A DNA stretch of 9,502 bases from an uncultured Fretibacterium sp. (GTDB taxonomy: Bacteria > Synergistota > Synergistia > Synergistales > Aminobacteriaceae). Both the position numbers and the translations under genes were made by a program. The DNA is taken from contig CALGGR010000154.1 of NCBI GenBank assembly GCA_937915755.1, forward strand, positions 1-9,502, in the 5' to 3' direction. Under the pieces are notes generated by a model, which was given only the letters and a program-made list of their open reading frames with translations, ran no database searches and was not told the origin of the DNA. Positions 1 to 5,698 of the stretch are shown piece after piece. Positions within the stretch are counted from its first letter, which is position 1. The number at the start of each line of letters is the position of its first letter.

Positions 1-2
1 AT

Positions 3-587
3 TCGGGCAGCTTCCTGGACATGTACAGCCGTGCCATCAAGGATAATATTCCTGAAGTGCTGGAGATCAACGGAATTGAAGATGAGATCTTCGATAGCTC
101 CGTGCTGATGATCAATCCGCACAGGAAGGTCATCCCCGGCCTGACAAAGAAAGGGACCTGGAACCCTGACTCGAAGACCTACGTCAACTGCGGGATCTTC
201 CAGAAGATCGCATTCCGTCACGCTGACGAATGGAACAATCTCATGTCCGGCGAAGACATCCGTCATCGTGAAGAGTGGGAAGAGAGCCGCAAGGCGATTG
301 CTCTAAAGGAGCTTATCGATTACTGTCGCAAGTTCTATGCGGATATGGGAATCGATATCTCCAGCAAGAGCGATGAATCGATTCTGGACGCTGTGTATGA
401 CACGATTGTCCGGAACATCTTCAACACGGGTATGAAAGACGGCATGCTGACCGCTGTGATGCAGTGCTTCTGGCTCTGTTTCGGCGACCGGGTTGTGCGG
501 ACGCTTGAATCCAAACATCTTGTCTGCGATTTCGTCGATATCGACTTCGATGACGACGATGAATTGTTCAGCATGCCTGACTGCTAA
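3..587 (+). CDS. Unknown protein, 5'-truncated by the window edge
   Basis: The reading frame is open from base 3 and runs 194 codons to TAA at 585-587. The first ATG (21) has no ribosome site upstream (the bases before it are CAGCTTCCTGGAC) and the frame continues to the window edge, so this is most likely the C-terminal part of a longer protein. I do not recognise a family. Visible features are a charged, helical middle (EEWEESRKAIALKELIDYC), a short hydrophobic stretch (MLTAVMQCFWLCFG) and a very acidic C-terminus (DFVDIDFDDDDELF), a composition common in phage DNA-associated or DNA-mimic proteins but not diagnostic. A strong hairpin follows 16 bases after the stop. It converges with the minus-strand gene at 632-817. 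Coding is likely from length and amino-acid make-up; the function is unknown. Confidence 0.75.
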   Translation, partial: SGSFLDMYSRAIKDNIPEVLEINGIEDEIFDSSVLMINPHRKVIPGLTKKGTWNPDSKTYVNCGIFQKIAFRHADEWNNLMSGEDIRHREEWEESRKAIALKELIDYCRKFYADMGIDISSKSDESILDAVYDTIVRNIFNTGMKDGMLTAVMQCFWLCFGDRVVRTLESKHLVCDFVDIDFDDDDELFSMPDC

Positions 588-602
588 CGTTGCTCTGAAA
601 AT

Positions 603-636
603 GAAGAGGGGCGCTGAATACGCCCCTCTTCTTACT
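603..636. terminator. Shared bidirectional hairpin terminator
   Basis: A perfect 11-bp stem, GAAGAGGGGCG (603-613) with CGCCCCTCTTC (621-631), closes a 7-base loop. It lies between the stops of two convergent genes (587 on plus, 632 on minus). The tails are only modestly T-rich on either strand, so the hairpin is certain but terminator strength is inferred. The minus-strand stop codon abuts the stem. Confidence 0.7.
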
Positions 637-817
637 TCGGTTCGACAGGCTCTCCGTTTTCATCGTCAAAGCCCCATTCTTTGGCGATTTCCGAATAGGA
701 AGCCTGTCTAGCTCTCTCTGTCCAGTCGTCTGGTTCAGAGATTTCTTTCGGCCGACGCTTGGCATACTCAGCCCGCTCAGCCTCGGTCATTTCGTCCCAG
801 AATTTAAATTCATCCAT
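632..817 (-). CDS. Small acidic hypothetical protein (61 aa)
   Basis: This is the only convincing minus-strand gene. The ATG at 817-815 is preceded, six bases upstream, by AGGAG (complement of 824-828), so this start (MDEFKFWDEM) is preferred over the in-frame ATG at 874. The product is 61 aa, highly charged and mainly helical (EMTEAERAEYAKRRPKEI), with an acidic C-terminus (DDENGEPVEPK). It has no signal peptide or membrane segment and matches no family I know. A good sigma70-type promoter lies upstream (846-874), and it ends in a hairpin shared with the convergent gene. A small, separately promoted, opposite-strand gene is typical of phage accessory or host-takeover functions, but that is only an inference. 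Confidence 0.75.
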   Translation of the reverse strand: MDEFKFWDEMTEAERAEYAKRRPKEISEPDDWTERARQASYSEIAKEWGFDDENGEPVEPK

Positions 818-845
818 AGGTCGCTCCTTCTGGTTTGATAGCAAA

Positions 846-874
846 ATTATACTATAACCTAGAACGAACAGCAA
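846..874 (-). promoter_or_regulatory. sigma70-type promoter for the minus-strand gene
   Basis: On the minus strand, TTGCTG (complement of 869-874) and a perfect TATAAT (complement of 846-851) are separated by exactly 17 bp. The gene start lies 28 bases downstream of the -10 box, with AGGAG in between. It is the best consensus promoter in the window. Confidence 0.75.
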
Positions 875-959
875 GAAAAACTGTACAAATTTTTATTTTT
901 TTTATTTTATGGCAACAAAGCCGGAGGCTGAAAAGCAGGCAGAGAAAGGAGTGCTGCCA

Positions 960-1331
960 ATGTATACAATTATTTGGGATTACAAAGGATTTAAGAATTC
1001 CTTGTCTTTTGAAAACAAGGACACTGCCAATGAAATTTGGCAGATTCTCAAATCTGTTCCCGAAGTTTCAGGACTTCGAGCCGAGAAGCCCGAAACAAAA
1101 GAAACAGAAAAGACCTATGTGAAAGTAGAGTTTGTGCCCGGAGGCAAGCTGTACACTTACTTGACAAAGGAAAACATCACGCCGGAAACCAGAGTCATCG
1201 TCTCAACTGACGACGGCGCTCAGATCGTAAAGGTCGTCGAAACTGGTTCGGCGACTGAAAAGACGTTAGCCTCCATTTGCCCACTGAGCCGCTTGAAGTA
1301 TATCAGCGGCATTGTAAAGGAGGTGGTCTAA
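960..1331 (+). CDS. Hypothetical protein with a small beta-barrel-like C-terminal half (123 aa)
   Basis: The start at 960 (MYTIIWDYKG) is chosen because AGAAAGGAG lies just upstream. The in-frame ATG at 909 has only A/T runs before it. The N-terminal half resembles a small alpha/beta unit (YTIIWDYKGF, then ANEIWQILKSVPEV), separated by a Glu/Lys/Thr-rich linker from a second unit containing VKVEFVPGGKLYTYLT and TRVIVSTDDGAQIVKVVETG. The pattern 'GGKxYxYLT ... RVIVxxxxGxxxVKVV' looks like the small beta-barrel found in many phage hypothetical proteins and recalls the N-terminal fold of PriA. That is pattern similarity only, and no function is claimed. The stop overlaps the next start by one base (TAATG), so the two genes are probably translationally coupled. 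Confidence 0.8.
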   Translation: MYTIIWDYKGFKNSLSFENKDTANEIWQILKSVPEVSGLRAEKPETKETEKTYVKVEFVPGGKLYTYLTKENITPETRVIVSTDDGAQIVKVVETGSATEKTLASICPLSRLKYISGIVKEVV

Positions 1332-1465
1332 TGTATATTGCCATCTCCATCGATAACGGCTGTCTCGTAGAGTGCGGCCGATATGATTCTGTCTCGGATT
1401 TTCTATATGATTATCCGAAAGTGAATTATGTTACAGTTGGTCACATCATTTACATCACGATGTAA
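1331..1465 (+). CDS. Small hypothetical protein (44 aa)
   Basis: The ATG at 1331 overlaps the previous stop (TAATG) and follows a very strong ribosome site, AAAGGAGGTGG, at about 1316-1326 inside the end of the upstream gene. The 44-residue product (MYIAISIDNGCLVECGRYDS, then an aromatic-rich segment ending HIIYITM) reads as a compact beta/alpha peptide with several Tyr. There is no membrane segment or signal peptide. It is followed 14 bases later by an intrinsic terminator, so it closes a two-gene operon. Its length and overlap argue for a real small phage gene; the function is unknown. Confidence 0.65.
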   Translation: MYIAISIDNGCLVECGRYDSVSDFLYDYPKVNYVTVGHIIYITM

Positions 1466-1479
1466 CCAGCTGTGATTTC

Positions 1480-1510
1480 GAGCCAGTCTTACAAGCTGGC
1501 TCTTTTTTAT
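1480..1510 (+). terminator. Intrinsic terminator
   Basis: GAGCCAG (1480-1486) pairs with CTGGCTC (1496-1502) across a 9-base loop and is followed at once by six T and then ATTT. It ends the operon 960-1465. Confidence 0.85.
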
Positions 1511-1520
1511 TTAACGAGCG

Positions 1521-1580
1521 CGAATCGTCCGCCGCACGTCAAAGACGGAGCTTTGGCATTAAAACGATTCGAGAAGGAGG
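1521..1580 (+). promoter_or_regulatory. Leader hairpin abutting the ribosome site
   Basis: CGAATCGT (1521-1528) is a perfect 8-bp partner of ACGATTCG (1564-1571), enclosing 35 bases that can fold further (GTC-AAA-GAC, CCG/CGG). The ribosome site AGAAGGAGG (1572-1580) starts at the very next base, so folding could affect access to it. No consensus promoter is evident between the terminator at 1510 and this gene. Confidence 0.45.
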
Positions 1581-1585
1581 AAAGC

Positions 1586-1996
1586 ATGTTTGAGTACATT
1601 GTCCATTGGTATGATTGCAATAGAGCCGAAGAAGGCGAATCCGGCATTCAATACCGCGGCTTTGACCGCACAGAAGCTCTTGCCGCAAAAAAGTATTGCG
1701 ATATACACTGCTGCGGTGGCGGCATTGACATTCGACTTCTTTGGAAAAGCGAGAGCCGTGGTGAACGGCTTGATCGCTTGGCAGAAGAAGAAATAGAAGA
1801 ATACGAGAACGGAGCCGTCTGGTATCGTTTTGCTGACGGTACCGAAGGATGCTTCATTCCCTATGACGAGGATAGCTATTATGTTTCTCGCTTCGCCGAT
1901 TACCATGGCGAACCCGTTAATCTGTCCTGGGGAAAATACAAAGAAAGCCAAGACATCAAGTATATCGTTGATGCACTTGACGCCAAACTCGTATAA
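1586..1996 (+). CDS. Hypothetical protein with a YCDI-GGGIDIRLL-KSES motif (136 aa)
   Basis: The start at 1586 is set by AGAAGGAGG five bases upstream; the frame is open back to 1472 but without a ribosome site. The protein begins MFEYIVHWYDCN and carries KKYCDIHCCGGGIDIRLLWK at about residues 37-56, then KSES, a charged helix (RLDRLAEEEIEEYENG) and a Tyr/Asp-rich beta portion. I recognise no named family. The Cys/Gly-rich motif is repeated in decayed form downstream at about 2034-2186, so this is one member of a local paralogous pair. A hairpin with a TTCG loop terminates it immediately after the stop. Confidence 0.8.
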   Translation: MFEYIVHWYDCNRAEEGESGIQYRGFDRTEALAAKKYCDIHCCGGGIDIRLLWKSESRGERLDRLAEEEIEEYENGAVWYRFADGTEGCFIPYDEDSYYVSRFADYHGEPVNLSWGKYKESQDIKYIVDALDAKLV

Positions 1997-1997
1997 T

Positions 1998-2033
1998 AAA
2001 AAAAAGAGAGACTTCGGTCTCTCTTTTTATTTT
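1998..2033 (+). terminator. Intrinsic terminator with UUCG tetraloop
   Basis: AAAAAGAGAGAC (2001-2012) pairs perfectly with GTCTCTCTTTTT (2017-2028) around the extra-stable C(TTCG)G loop, with A and T runs at the two ends. It lies directly after the stop at 1996. The A/T symmetry makes it potentially bidirectional. Confidence 0.9.
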
Positions 2034-2186
2034 TACAAAGCATGTACCCAGGTCTGCTCTAACCTGAAAATCCTGGGCGGTGGCGTGGACGTACGTTTAC
2101 CACGTAAGAGCGAAAGCTTGATAAGGAGCGGCTCTAAGTTGGAAGATCTGAATATTATGGGTGGCGACCTGCGCTGGAGGTATTTT
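2034..2186 (+). pseudogene. Remnant of a paralog of the 1586-1996 gene
   Basis: In the same frame as the gene at 2187, this stretch reads VCSNLKILGGGVDVRLPRKS followed by ES. It aligns with YCDIHCCGGGIDIRLLWKSES of the upstream gene: Cys, GGG, Ile/Val-Asp-Ile/Val-Arg-Leu and KSES fall in register, with mostly conservative changes. No ATG with a ribosome site starts it, and it lies just after a terminator, so it looks like the surviving middle of a duplicated gene fused to the region upstream of the next gene. An alternative is translation from an unusual start, giving a longer version of the 2187 protein. Confidence 0.45.
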
Positions 2187-2561
2187 ATGAAAGATTTCAG
2201 GAATGTCGTCGTTAACCCGGAGCTTGGTTTTTATCCGGCTTTAATTGACGCTGAAAACAATCGCGTCCTAATTGGACGCTGGATCGGCGCAGTTGAAGTT
2301 ATCGTGGATGGATATCAAGACGAGGACGGTTGGGAATATGTTACAGAGCTTTATTTAGCTTACCAGCTTGCAACCGGTAAAATCGTCTACGTTGAAGAGT
2401 ATGATCCAGAACTTCCGATGCACGTTCACTCGCTCAAAGGAGTAATAAAAGAAATCAAACCGGGTTATTATCCTTTAGAATTCAAGAAAGAATGGCGGTA
2501 TTATGTCATTCAGCCAGTTGTATCATCTGAAACGGTGGAAGAACCTTTTCTTCCGTGTTAA
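2187..2561 (+). CDS. Hypothetical protein (124 aa)
   Basis: The start at 2187 (MKDFRNVVVNPELGFYPALI) is chosen for GGAGG six bases upstream (2176-2180). The frame extends further back but those codons encode the paralog remnant. The protein looks like an alternating beta-strand domain: repeated hydrophobic/aromatic stretches (RVLIGRWIGAVEVIVDGY, then VTELYLAYQLATGKIVYVEE) and a basic-aromatic C-terminal part (EFKKEWRYYVIQPVV). There is no Cys, membrane segment or signal peptide. I do not recognise a family. It is followed six bases later by a strong terminator, so it is expressed as a single gene or with readthrough from upstream. Confidence 0.75.
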   Translation: MKDFRNVVVNPELGFYPALIDAENNRVLIGRWIGAVEVIVDGYQDEDGWEYVTELYLAYQLATGKIVYVEEYDPELPMHVHSLKGVIKEIKPGYYPLEFKKEWRYYVIQPVVSSETVEEPFLPC

Positions 2562-2566
2562 CTCAT

Positions 2567-2600
2567 AGCCGCCTGAAAATGGCGGCTTTTTTATTTTTTA
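2567..2600 (+). terminator. Intrinsic terminator
   Basis: AGCCGCC (2567-2573) pairs with GGCGGCT (2581-2587), 7-base loop, followed by TTTTTATTTTTT. It separates the protein genes to the left from 1.5 kb of structured non-coding sequence to the right. Confidence 0.9.
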
Positions 2601-2695
2601 TGCCAGCTAGAGCCTTCGGACTCTATTCTGGCATAGGCCGGCCCCTATTTTTTCGTGGCCCCCATTTTTTCCGCTTCGCTCCAGCTTGTCGGAAT

Positions 2696-2743
2696 CCGGC
2701 ACAAGTGCCGGTCTGATACTGTGAATTTCCAGCCTTCGGGCTG
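2696..2743 (+). repeat. Hairpin + GATACTGTGA element, copy A
   Basis: CCGGCAC (2696-2702) pairs with GTGCCGG (2705-2711), with the innermost pair opened to leave a 4-base loop. GATACTGTGA follows, then a second hairpin, CAGCC-TTCG-GGCTG (2730-2743). It has the same order as the copies at 4493 and 6144. Confidence 0.6.
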
Positions 2744-2783
2744 TTTATATAAAGGTGAGCCGTAGAGGTGAGCCATGTGTTAC

Positions 2784-2830
2784 AGCTCGCTAAAGCTCGC
2801 AAGATACTGTGAGATTCTACGTCTCGGGGT
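2784..2830 (+). repeat. GATACTGTGAG element, copy B (diverged)
   Basis: AGATACTGTGAG (2802-2813) follows a short AGCTCGC-rich segment whose hairpin is weak, and precedes GAGA/TCTC pairing at about 2811-2825. The core is clear; the first hairpin is decayed. Confidence 0.4.
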
Positions 2831-2932
2831 TGCATTTTTTTGGGGGGGCGTATTTTTTCTCGCTTCGCTCCAGCTCCCCGGTTTCCCAACTTCTGTTATC
2901 CAGCTTGTGCTCTACATAAGCGACGTTTCGGT

Positions 2933-2982
2933 TTTTACCGGCGCAAGCGCCTGCTGGATACTATGAGGAAGACACCTCAGAA
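2933..2982 (+). repeat. Hairpin + GGATACTATGAGG element, copy C
   Basis: Bases 2933-2968 are identical over 36 nt to 4493-4528. The first hairpin is GGCG-CAAG-CGCC, then TGCT, then GGATACTATGAGG, then a short second hairpin GAGG/CCTC. It stands at the left edge of the large structured region. Confidence 0.7.
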
Positions 2983-3363
2983 AAAACAGAAGGGAGATGG
3001 AGTTGCGACCCATCGCCGTGGAAAGGAGCCCGCCGGTGCAACTGCTTCATCGGCTGAGAGCCCTGGAGAGGGACAGAGCGGAAAGCTTAGGGCATAGCAG
3101 AGGTTTCCTTGGCAGAGGACAGGCCGTCACCAAAGGACGGCGACCGAATTGTTTGAGGGTTAACACTCAAACGAGGAGGATGCTGATGGAAGTTCAGCCG
3201 CAGAAGCGGAAAACTGCGATATCAAACACGGCTTCCGGGTGACAAGGGATATGCCCAAGACGAACCCGGCATGCCTCTGCGTGGATGCGGCAGAGGACAG
3301 GGGGATGATGCTTATAGCGAATTGACGCGTGATGCTCATCCCACCATGAGACACAGCACCCAT

Positions 3364-3409
3364 CTCACAGTGTTTAGCCACCGGCTGGCGCCGGTTGGAT
3401 ACTGTGAGG
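3364..3409 (+). repeat. Hairpin + GGATACTGTGAGG element, copy D, inside the large structured region
   Basis: ACCGGC (3380-3385), loop TGGC, GCCGGT (3390-3395), then GGATACTGTGAGG (3397-3409). Here the core is itself paired: ACTGTGAG (3401-3408) with CTCACAGT (3364-3371), making a long interrupted hairpin. Confidence 0.65.
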
Positions 3410-4005
3410 TAACAAGTCGAGCTGGACTTTAAACGGAGCTCCTCGTTCCCGAAGGAATTGAGTATCGGGATACCAGTCGTCCAGCCCGCACGACGTTAAA
3501 CTGCTCCGCAGAGCGTGAACCTGCGATAACAAACGCTACTCGGCGACTGCAAGCGAAGTCGTTCCCCTTATGGCTTGGAAACCATAAGATGGGCAAAGGA
3601 GACCCGTCTGGCATCAAGACGTTAAAGGGCCGCAGGGACCGTGCGTGCAAAAATTGATGCTATGGTAACACTCGTCTATGCTAAGCGAGTCGTGACGACG
3701 CAGAGCAGTGGAGCGCCTGCGTGACCTCTACATGAGGCGACTCGGGGAAAATTAATGTCCTCAAAGAACTCCCTCAACGAGAGGCCTGACATTCCACTCG
3801 CTGAGTATTCTGGTGTCCCCGGAAAAATTCCGCCTGGGTAAATGGCGGTGCGGCTCGACCAGCTGGAAAGACAAGGGATGTGTGTTATCCCAGGCACTAG
3901 GCAACTGAGGGGTGTTGCAAAGCAGGTTGAATGCAATCAGCCTGAGCTGGAGTAGAGGTTGCATACTCTACGGCCAGCGCTCAAGCCATAGCTAAGCTGA
4001 GCACA

Positions 4006-4040
4006 CAGGATGGAGTAGCTACCATCCTGGGTAAAGCTAC
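4006..4040 (+). promoter_or_regulatory. Candidate H-type pseudoknot before the gene at 4088
   Basis: Stem 1 is CAGGATGG (4006-4013) with CCATCCTG (4022-4029). Its loop contains GTAGCT (4015-4020), which is perfectly complementary to AGCTAC (4035-4040) just downstream. Eight plus six pairs in this geometry are the usual layout of an H-type pseudoknot, as found in translational regulators and riboswitches. Confidence 0.5.
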
Positions 4041-4087
4041 AGCACCGTAGTGCAAGTCGGTGCGAGCTAAAAGAAGGAGGGCTTAGG

Positions 4088-4480
4088 ATGAAAGTCAATC
4101 TTGCCGAGGCGAAACTGATCGCCGCTGAAGATACTGTTCCTACCAGGAACAGGAAGATCACAGCTATCTGGCTTGCTCAGCCGTGGTGCCTTTGCCACGG
4201 TGAATGGATTATCCAGATCGACGGAGAAAAGATCGAACTACCCGAAGACATCAAGCATTCCGAGATGGGAACATACGGAATATACCAGGCATGGCGTTTC
4301 GGGGAGGATTACAAAGAGATTTGGGACAGCTACGAGGATGGATTACCCTACAAACCGTGGGTTAAAGAAAATGCCTGGTGGCTTGAACCACTTAACCTCT
4401 CTGAATCTGAAACAGAAGACCTTTATGGTCAAATTTCAGAGTATGATTGGCGGCACGGCTCTTGTGGTGGCTGCATCTAA
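4088..4480 (+). CDS. Trp-rich hypothetical protein (130 aa)
   Basis: The start at 4088 is set by AAGGAGGG at 4074-4081. The 130-residue protein has an Ala/Glu-rich N-terminus (MKVNLAEAKLIAAEDTVPTR), then a beta-type domain rich in Trp: AIWLAQPWCLCHGEWIIQID, EMGTYGIYQAWRFGEDYKEI, LPYKPWVKENAWWLEPLNL, ending in an acidic segment and SCGGC. The spaced pattern 'GEW-I-IDG ... LP ... TYG-Y--W-F ... DGLPYKPW' looks like a conserved fold of small phage hypothetical proteins, but I cannot name it or give a function. No membrane segment is present. It follows the large structured non-coding region, so structured-leader control is plausible, and a hairpin + GGATACTATGAGG element starts 13 bases after its stop. 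Confidence 0.8.
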   Translation: MKVNLAEAKLIAAEDTVPTRNRKITAIWLAQPWCLCHGEWIIQIDGEKIELPEDIKHSEMGTYGIYQAWRFGEDYKEIWDSYEDGLPYKPWVKENAWWLEPLNLSESETEDLYGQISEYDWRHGSCGGCI

Positions 4481-4492
4481 GCCACTCTGTGA

Positions 4493-4544
4493 TTTTACCG
4501 GCGCAAGCGCCTGCTGGATACTATGAGGTATCACCAGATACCTC
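4493..4544 (+). repeat. Hairpin + GGATACTATGAGG element, copy E, leader of the 4612 gene
   Basis: After the 36-nt block identical to copy C, GAGGTATC (4525-4532) pairs with GATACCTC (4537-4544) around ACCA. GTATC can also pair back with GATAC in the core, so two folds compete. CCTCA/TGAGG (about 4541-4553) gives a third alternative just downstream. Confidence 0.7.
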
Positions 4545-4611
4545 ACTCCTGAGGAATCACCCTCGAATACTAGGCTTTCCTCGAAAAATAAACGAAAGGC
4601 GGTATCCCCAC

Positions 4612-4875
4612 ATGAAGCACATGACCCTCAAAGACGTAGACGAGCTCCGCGAACTCATCTTCGCGAAAGAAGCACGGATCAACGCGATCAACCGCAGAGC
4701 GACTGAGATCGCTCTGGCTTGCCGGGAAATGGATCTCGACCAGCTGATCTCGGCCCGTAACGAAATTGCTGAGCTTCGCGAAGAACTGGAAGCTGAGAAG
4801 AAGTGGATTGCCAAAGCAAAAGGCGAAATCCGCAAGTTCTACTACCCGGCTTCTGTTCCTTCCTACGCCGCATAA
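4612..4875 (+). CDS. Small coiled-coil hypothetical protein (87 aa)
   Basis: The start at 4612 (MKHMTLKDVDELRELIFAKE) has a modest ribosome site (AAAGGCGG, about 4595-4602). The frame is open upstream through the leader element but with no better start. Residues about 4-75 look continuously helical, with heptad-like Leu/Ile spacing (RINAINRRATEIALACREMD, then LISARNEIAELREELEAEKK), so a coiled coil or helical bundle is likely. The tail is short and aromatic (FYYPASVPSYAA). No catalytic motif is visible. It might be a scaffold, a small DNA-binding accessory or a regulator; no choice can be made. It is flanked by two structured leaders, one in front of it and one in front of rnhA, suggesting separate post-transcriptional control. 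Confidence 0.75.
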   Translation: MKHMTLKDVDELRELIFAKEARINAINRRATEIALACREMDLDQLISARNEIAELREELEAEKKWIAKAKGEIRKFYYPASVPSYAA

Positions 4876-5219
4876 TCCCCTACCCGTCCCGACTGCTGAC
4901 TAGGCTCCGGCCGGGGCGGCTGTTCTATCCAGAAGACTGTTGGCTGTAAGGTCCTCCTCCTGCCTTGCAGCCTTTTGGATAGAGCAGAGATGCTCTTCAT
5001 GGGTAACACTCCTTTCTTTTCGCCGTCACCTTGAGCAAGTGACGGTACTCCATCTTGTTGCAAGCCTCTGCGCGGCGATGGAGACAAGTAGCAGATTTTT
5101 CGGTGTGCGCCTCCTTTCGATCTGCGAAACCAATTGCAACACCGCCTTTCATTTCCCGGCCGATAAAGCGTTACAGAGATAACCTTCGGCCGGGTCTACT
5201 AATTTTTGGAGGTGTAAGC
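4876..5219 (+). promoter_or_regulatory. Structured 345-base leader of rnhA with alternative pairings
   Basis: No gene on the plus strand. Hairpins: CTGTTCTATCC (4920-4930) with GGATAGAGCAG (4977-4987), enclosing GGCTGTAAGG (4942-4951) with CCTTGCAGCC (4963-4972) and an exposed loop TCCTCCTCCTG; CCGTCAC/GTGACGG (5023-5029/5039-5045); CTCCATC/GATGGAG (5048-5054/5077-5083); GCAGAT/ATCTGC (5091-5096/5120-5125) with CCTCCTTTC in its loop; CCCGGCCGA/TCGGCCGGG (5155-5163/5186-5194). CCCGGCCG at 5155 can pair instead with CGGCCGGG at 4908-4915. The rnhA ribosome site GGAGGTG (5208-5214) is complementary to the loop segments CCTCC. This is the layout of a cis-acting regulatory leader; the ligand or trigger is unknown. 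Confidence 0.5.
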
Positions 5220-5696
5220 ATGTTTGCCGTAACGATCTACACGGACGGGGCCTGCAAAGGCAATCCTGGTCCCGGAGGATATGCCGCGATCCTGACTTGC
5301 AACGGCAAGGAAAAAATTATACGCGGCGGAGCTTCTCAGACGACGAATAACCGCATGGAACTGATTGCGGTTATCGAAGGTTTGAAGGCTTTGAAGAAGC
5401 CCAGCGAAGTTCTGATTGTCACAGACTCCAAGTATGTGATGATGACCCGTGAAAAGTGGCTTCGCTGGCAGAAAAAGCACAACGTCCCGAATTGGGATTT
5501 GTGGCAGACCTTGCTGACCGAAGGAAAGAACGGTCAGCACAAGATTCGGTTCCAGCATGTAGATGGGCATTCAGGTCATGTCTACAACGAACGTTGCGAC
5601 AAGATCGCCAAGGAACAGGCGATGAAGTTCGCAACGGGAGAGAAGACCAGCATGCCGATCGAAGACGCGCTCGCCATTTTGGCAGAAAGGAGTTAA
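5220..5696 (+). CDS. rnhA: Ribonuclease HI (158 aa)
   Basis: It cleaves the RNA strand of RNA:DNA hybrids. In replication it removes primers or R-loops, in the cytoplasm. The full family signature is present: YTDGACKGNPGPGGYAA (catalytic Asp9), TTNNRMELIAVIEGL (Glu47), VTDSKYV (Asp69), a basic Trp-rich handle (REKWLRWQKKHNVPNWDLWQ) and HVDGHSGHVYNERCD (His117, Asp127). These match the D10/E48/D70/H124/D134 set of the E. coli enzyme (155 aa), so the protein looks complete and active. The start at 5220 follows GGAGGTG at 5208-5214; the frame is open upstream only through the structured leader. It heads a three-gene run with tightly spaced or overlapping ends, and the next ribosome site lies inside its last codons. 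A phage-encoded RNase H near SSB and an origin-like region fits a replication module. Confidence 0.95.
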   Translation: MFAVTIYTDGACKGNPGPGGYAAILTCNGKEKIIRGGASQTTNNRMELIAVIEGLKALKKPSEVLIVTDSKYVMMTREKWLRWQKKHNVPNWDLWQTLLTEGKNGQHKIRFQHVDGHSGHVYNERCDKIAKEQAMKFATGEKTSMPIEDALAILAERS

Positions 5697-5698
5697 GC

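Larger units (their letters stand above)
2601..2932 (+). other. Gene-free stretch with hairpins and T/G-tract repeats
   Basis: No credible gene. It holds a hairpin with TTCG loop at 2601-2631 (TGCCAG/CTGGCA outside, TAGAG/CTCTA inside), two copies of a T-tract/GCTTCGCTCCAGCT repeat (about 2641-2690 and 2832-2880), and two copies of the hairpin + GATACTGTGA element (2696-2743 and about 2784-2830). Short frames across the T-tract repeats translate to similar hydrophobic strings but lack ribosome sites. Confidence 0.5.
2969..4067 (+). ncRNA. Candidate large structured non-coding RNA (about 1.1 kb)
   Basis: No credible open frame, yet a dense run of perfect hairpins on the same strand as the genes: 3002-3010/3035-3042 (one bulge), 3123-3128/3136-3141, 3151-3157/3166-3172, 3274-3280/3290-3296, 3302-3308/3336-3342, 3364-3371/3401-3408, 3421-3427/3479-3485, 3544-3548/3557-3561, 3567-3573/3582-3588, 3830-3834/3844-3848, 3875-3879/3887-3891, 3901-3905/3914-3918, 3923-3930/3937-3944, 3953-3957/3966-3970, 4006-4013/4022-4029 and 4042-4047/4058-4063. 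ACGTTAAA-type segments recur (about 3424, 3494, 3621). Size, phage-like context and a tRNA elsewhere in the window recall the GOLLD and ROOL RNAs, but I cannot confirm membership. It could also be a long leader of the gene at 4088. The strand is inferred from its neighbours, and the exact ends are uncertain. Confidence 0.5.

Noticed and set aside
909..959. Upstream in-frame ATG at 909 as start of the 960 gene
   Set aside because: Preceded only by T/A runs, while 960 has AGAAAGGAG at good spacing.
2832..2880. Programmed frameshift site at the T7-G7 run
   Set aside because: No coding frame with a ribosome site on either side to be joined.
2840..3242. Short plus-strand frames across the structured region
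   Set aside because: Arg/Gly/Pro-rich translations of GC hairpins without ribosome sites; overlapping frames are equally open.
2969..4067. Group II or group I intron
   Set aside because: No recognisable domain V, no intron-encoded protein and no interrupted flanking gene.
4863..5000. 45-codon minus-strand frame starting at 5000 with AAAGGAG upstream
   Set aside because: The ribosome site is well placed, but the frame is antisense to strong leader stems, overlaps the end of the 4612 gene and encodes a low-complexity basic peptide. Kept as a weak alternative explanation for CTCCTTTCT at 5009.
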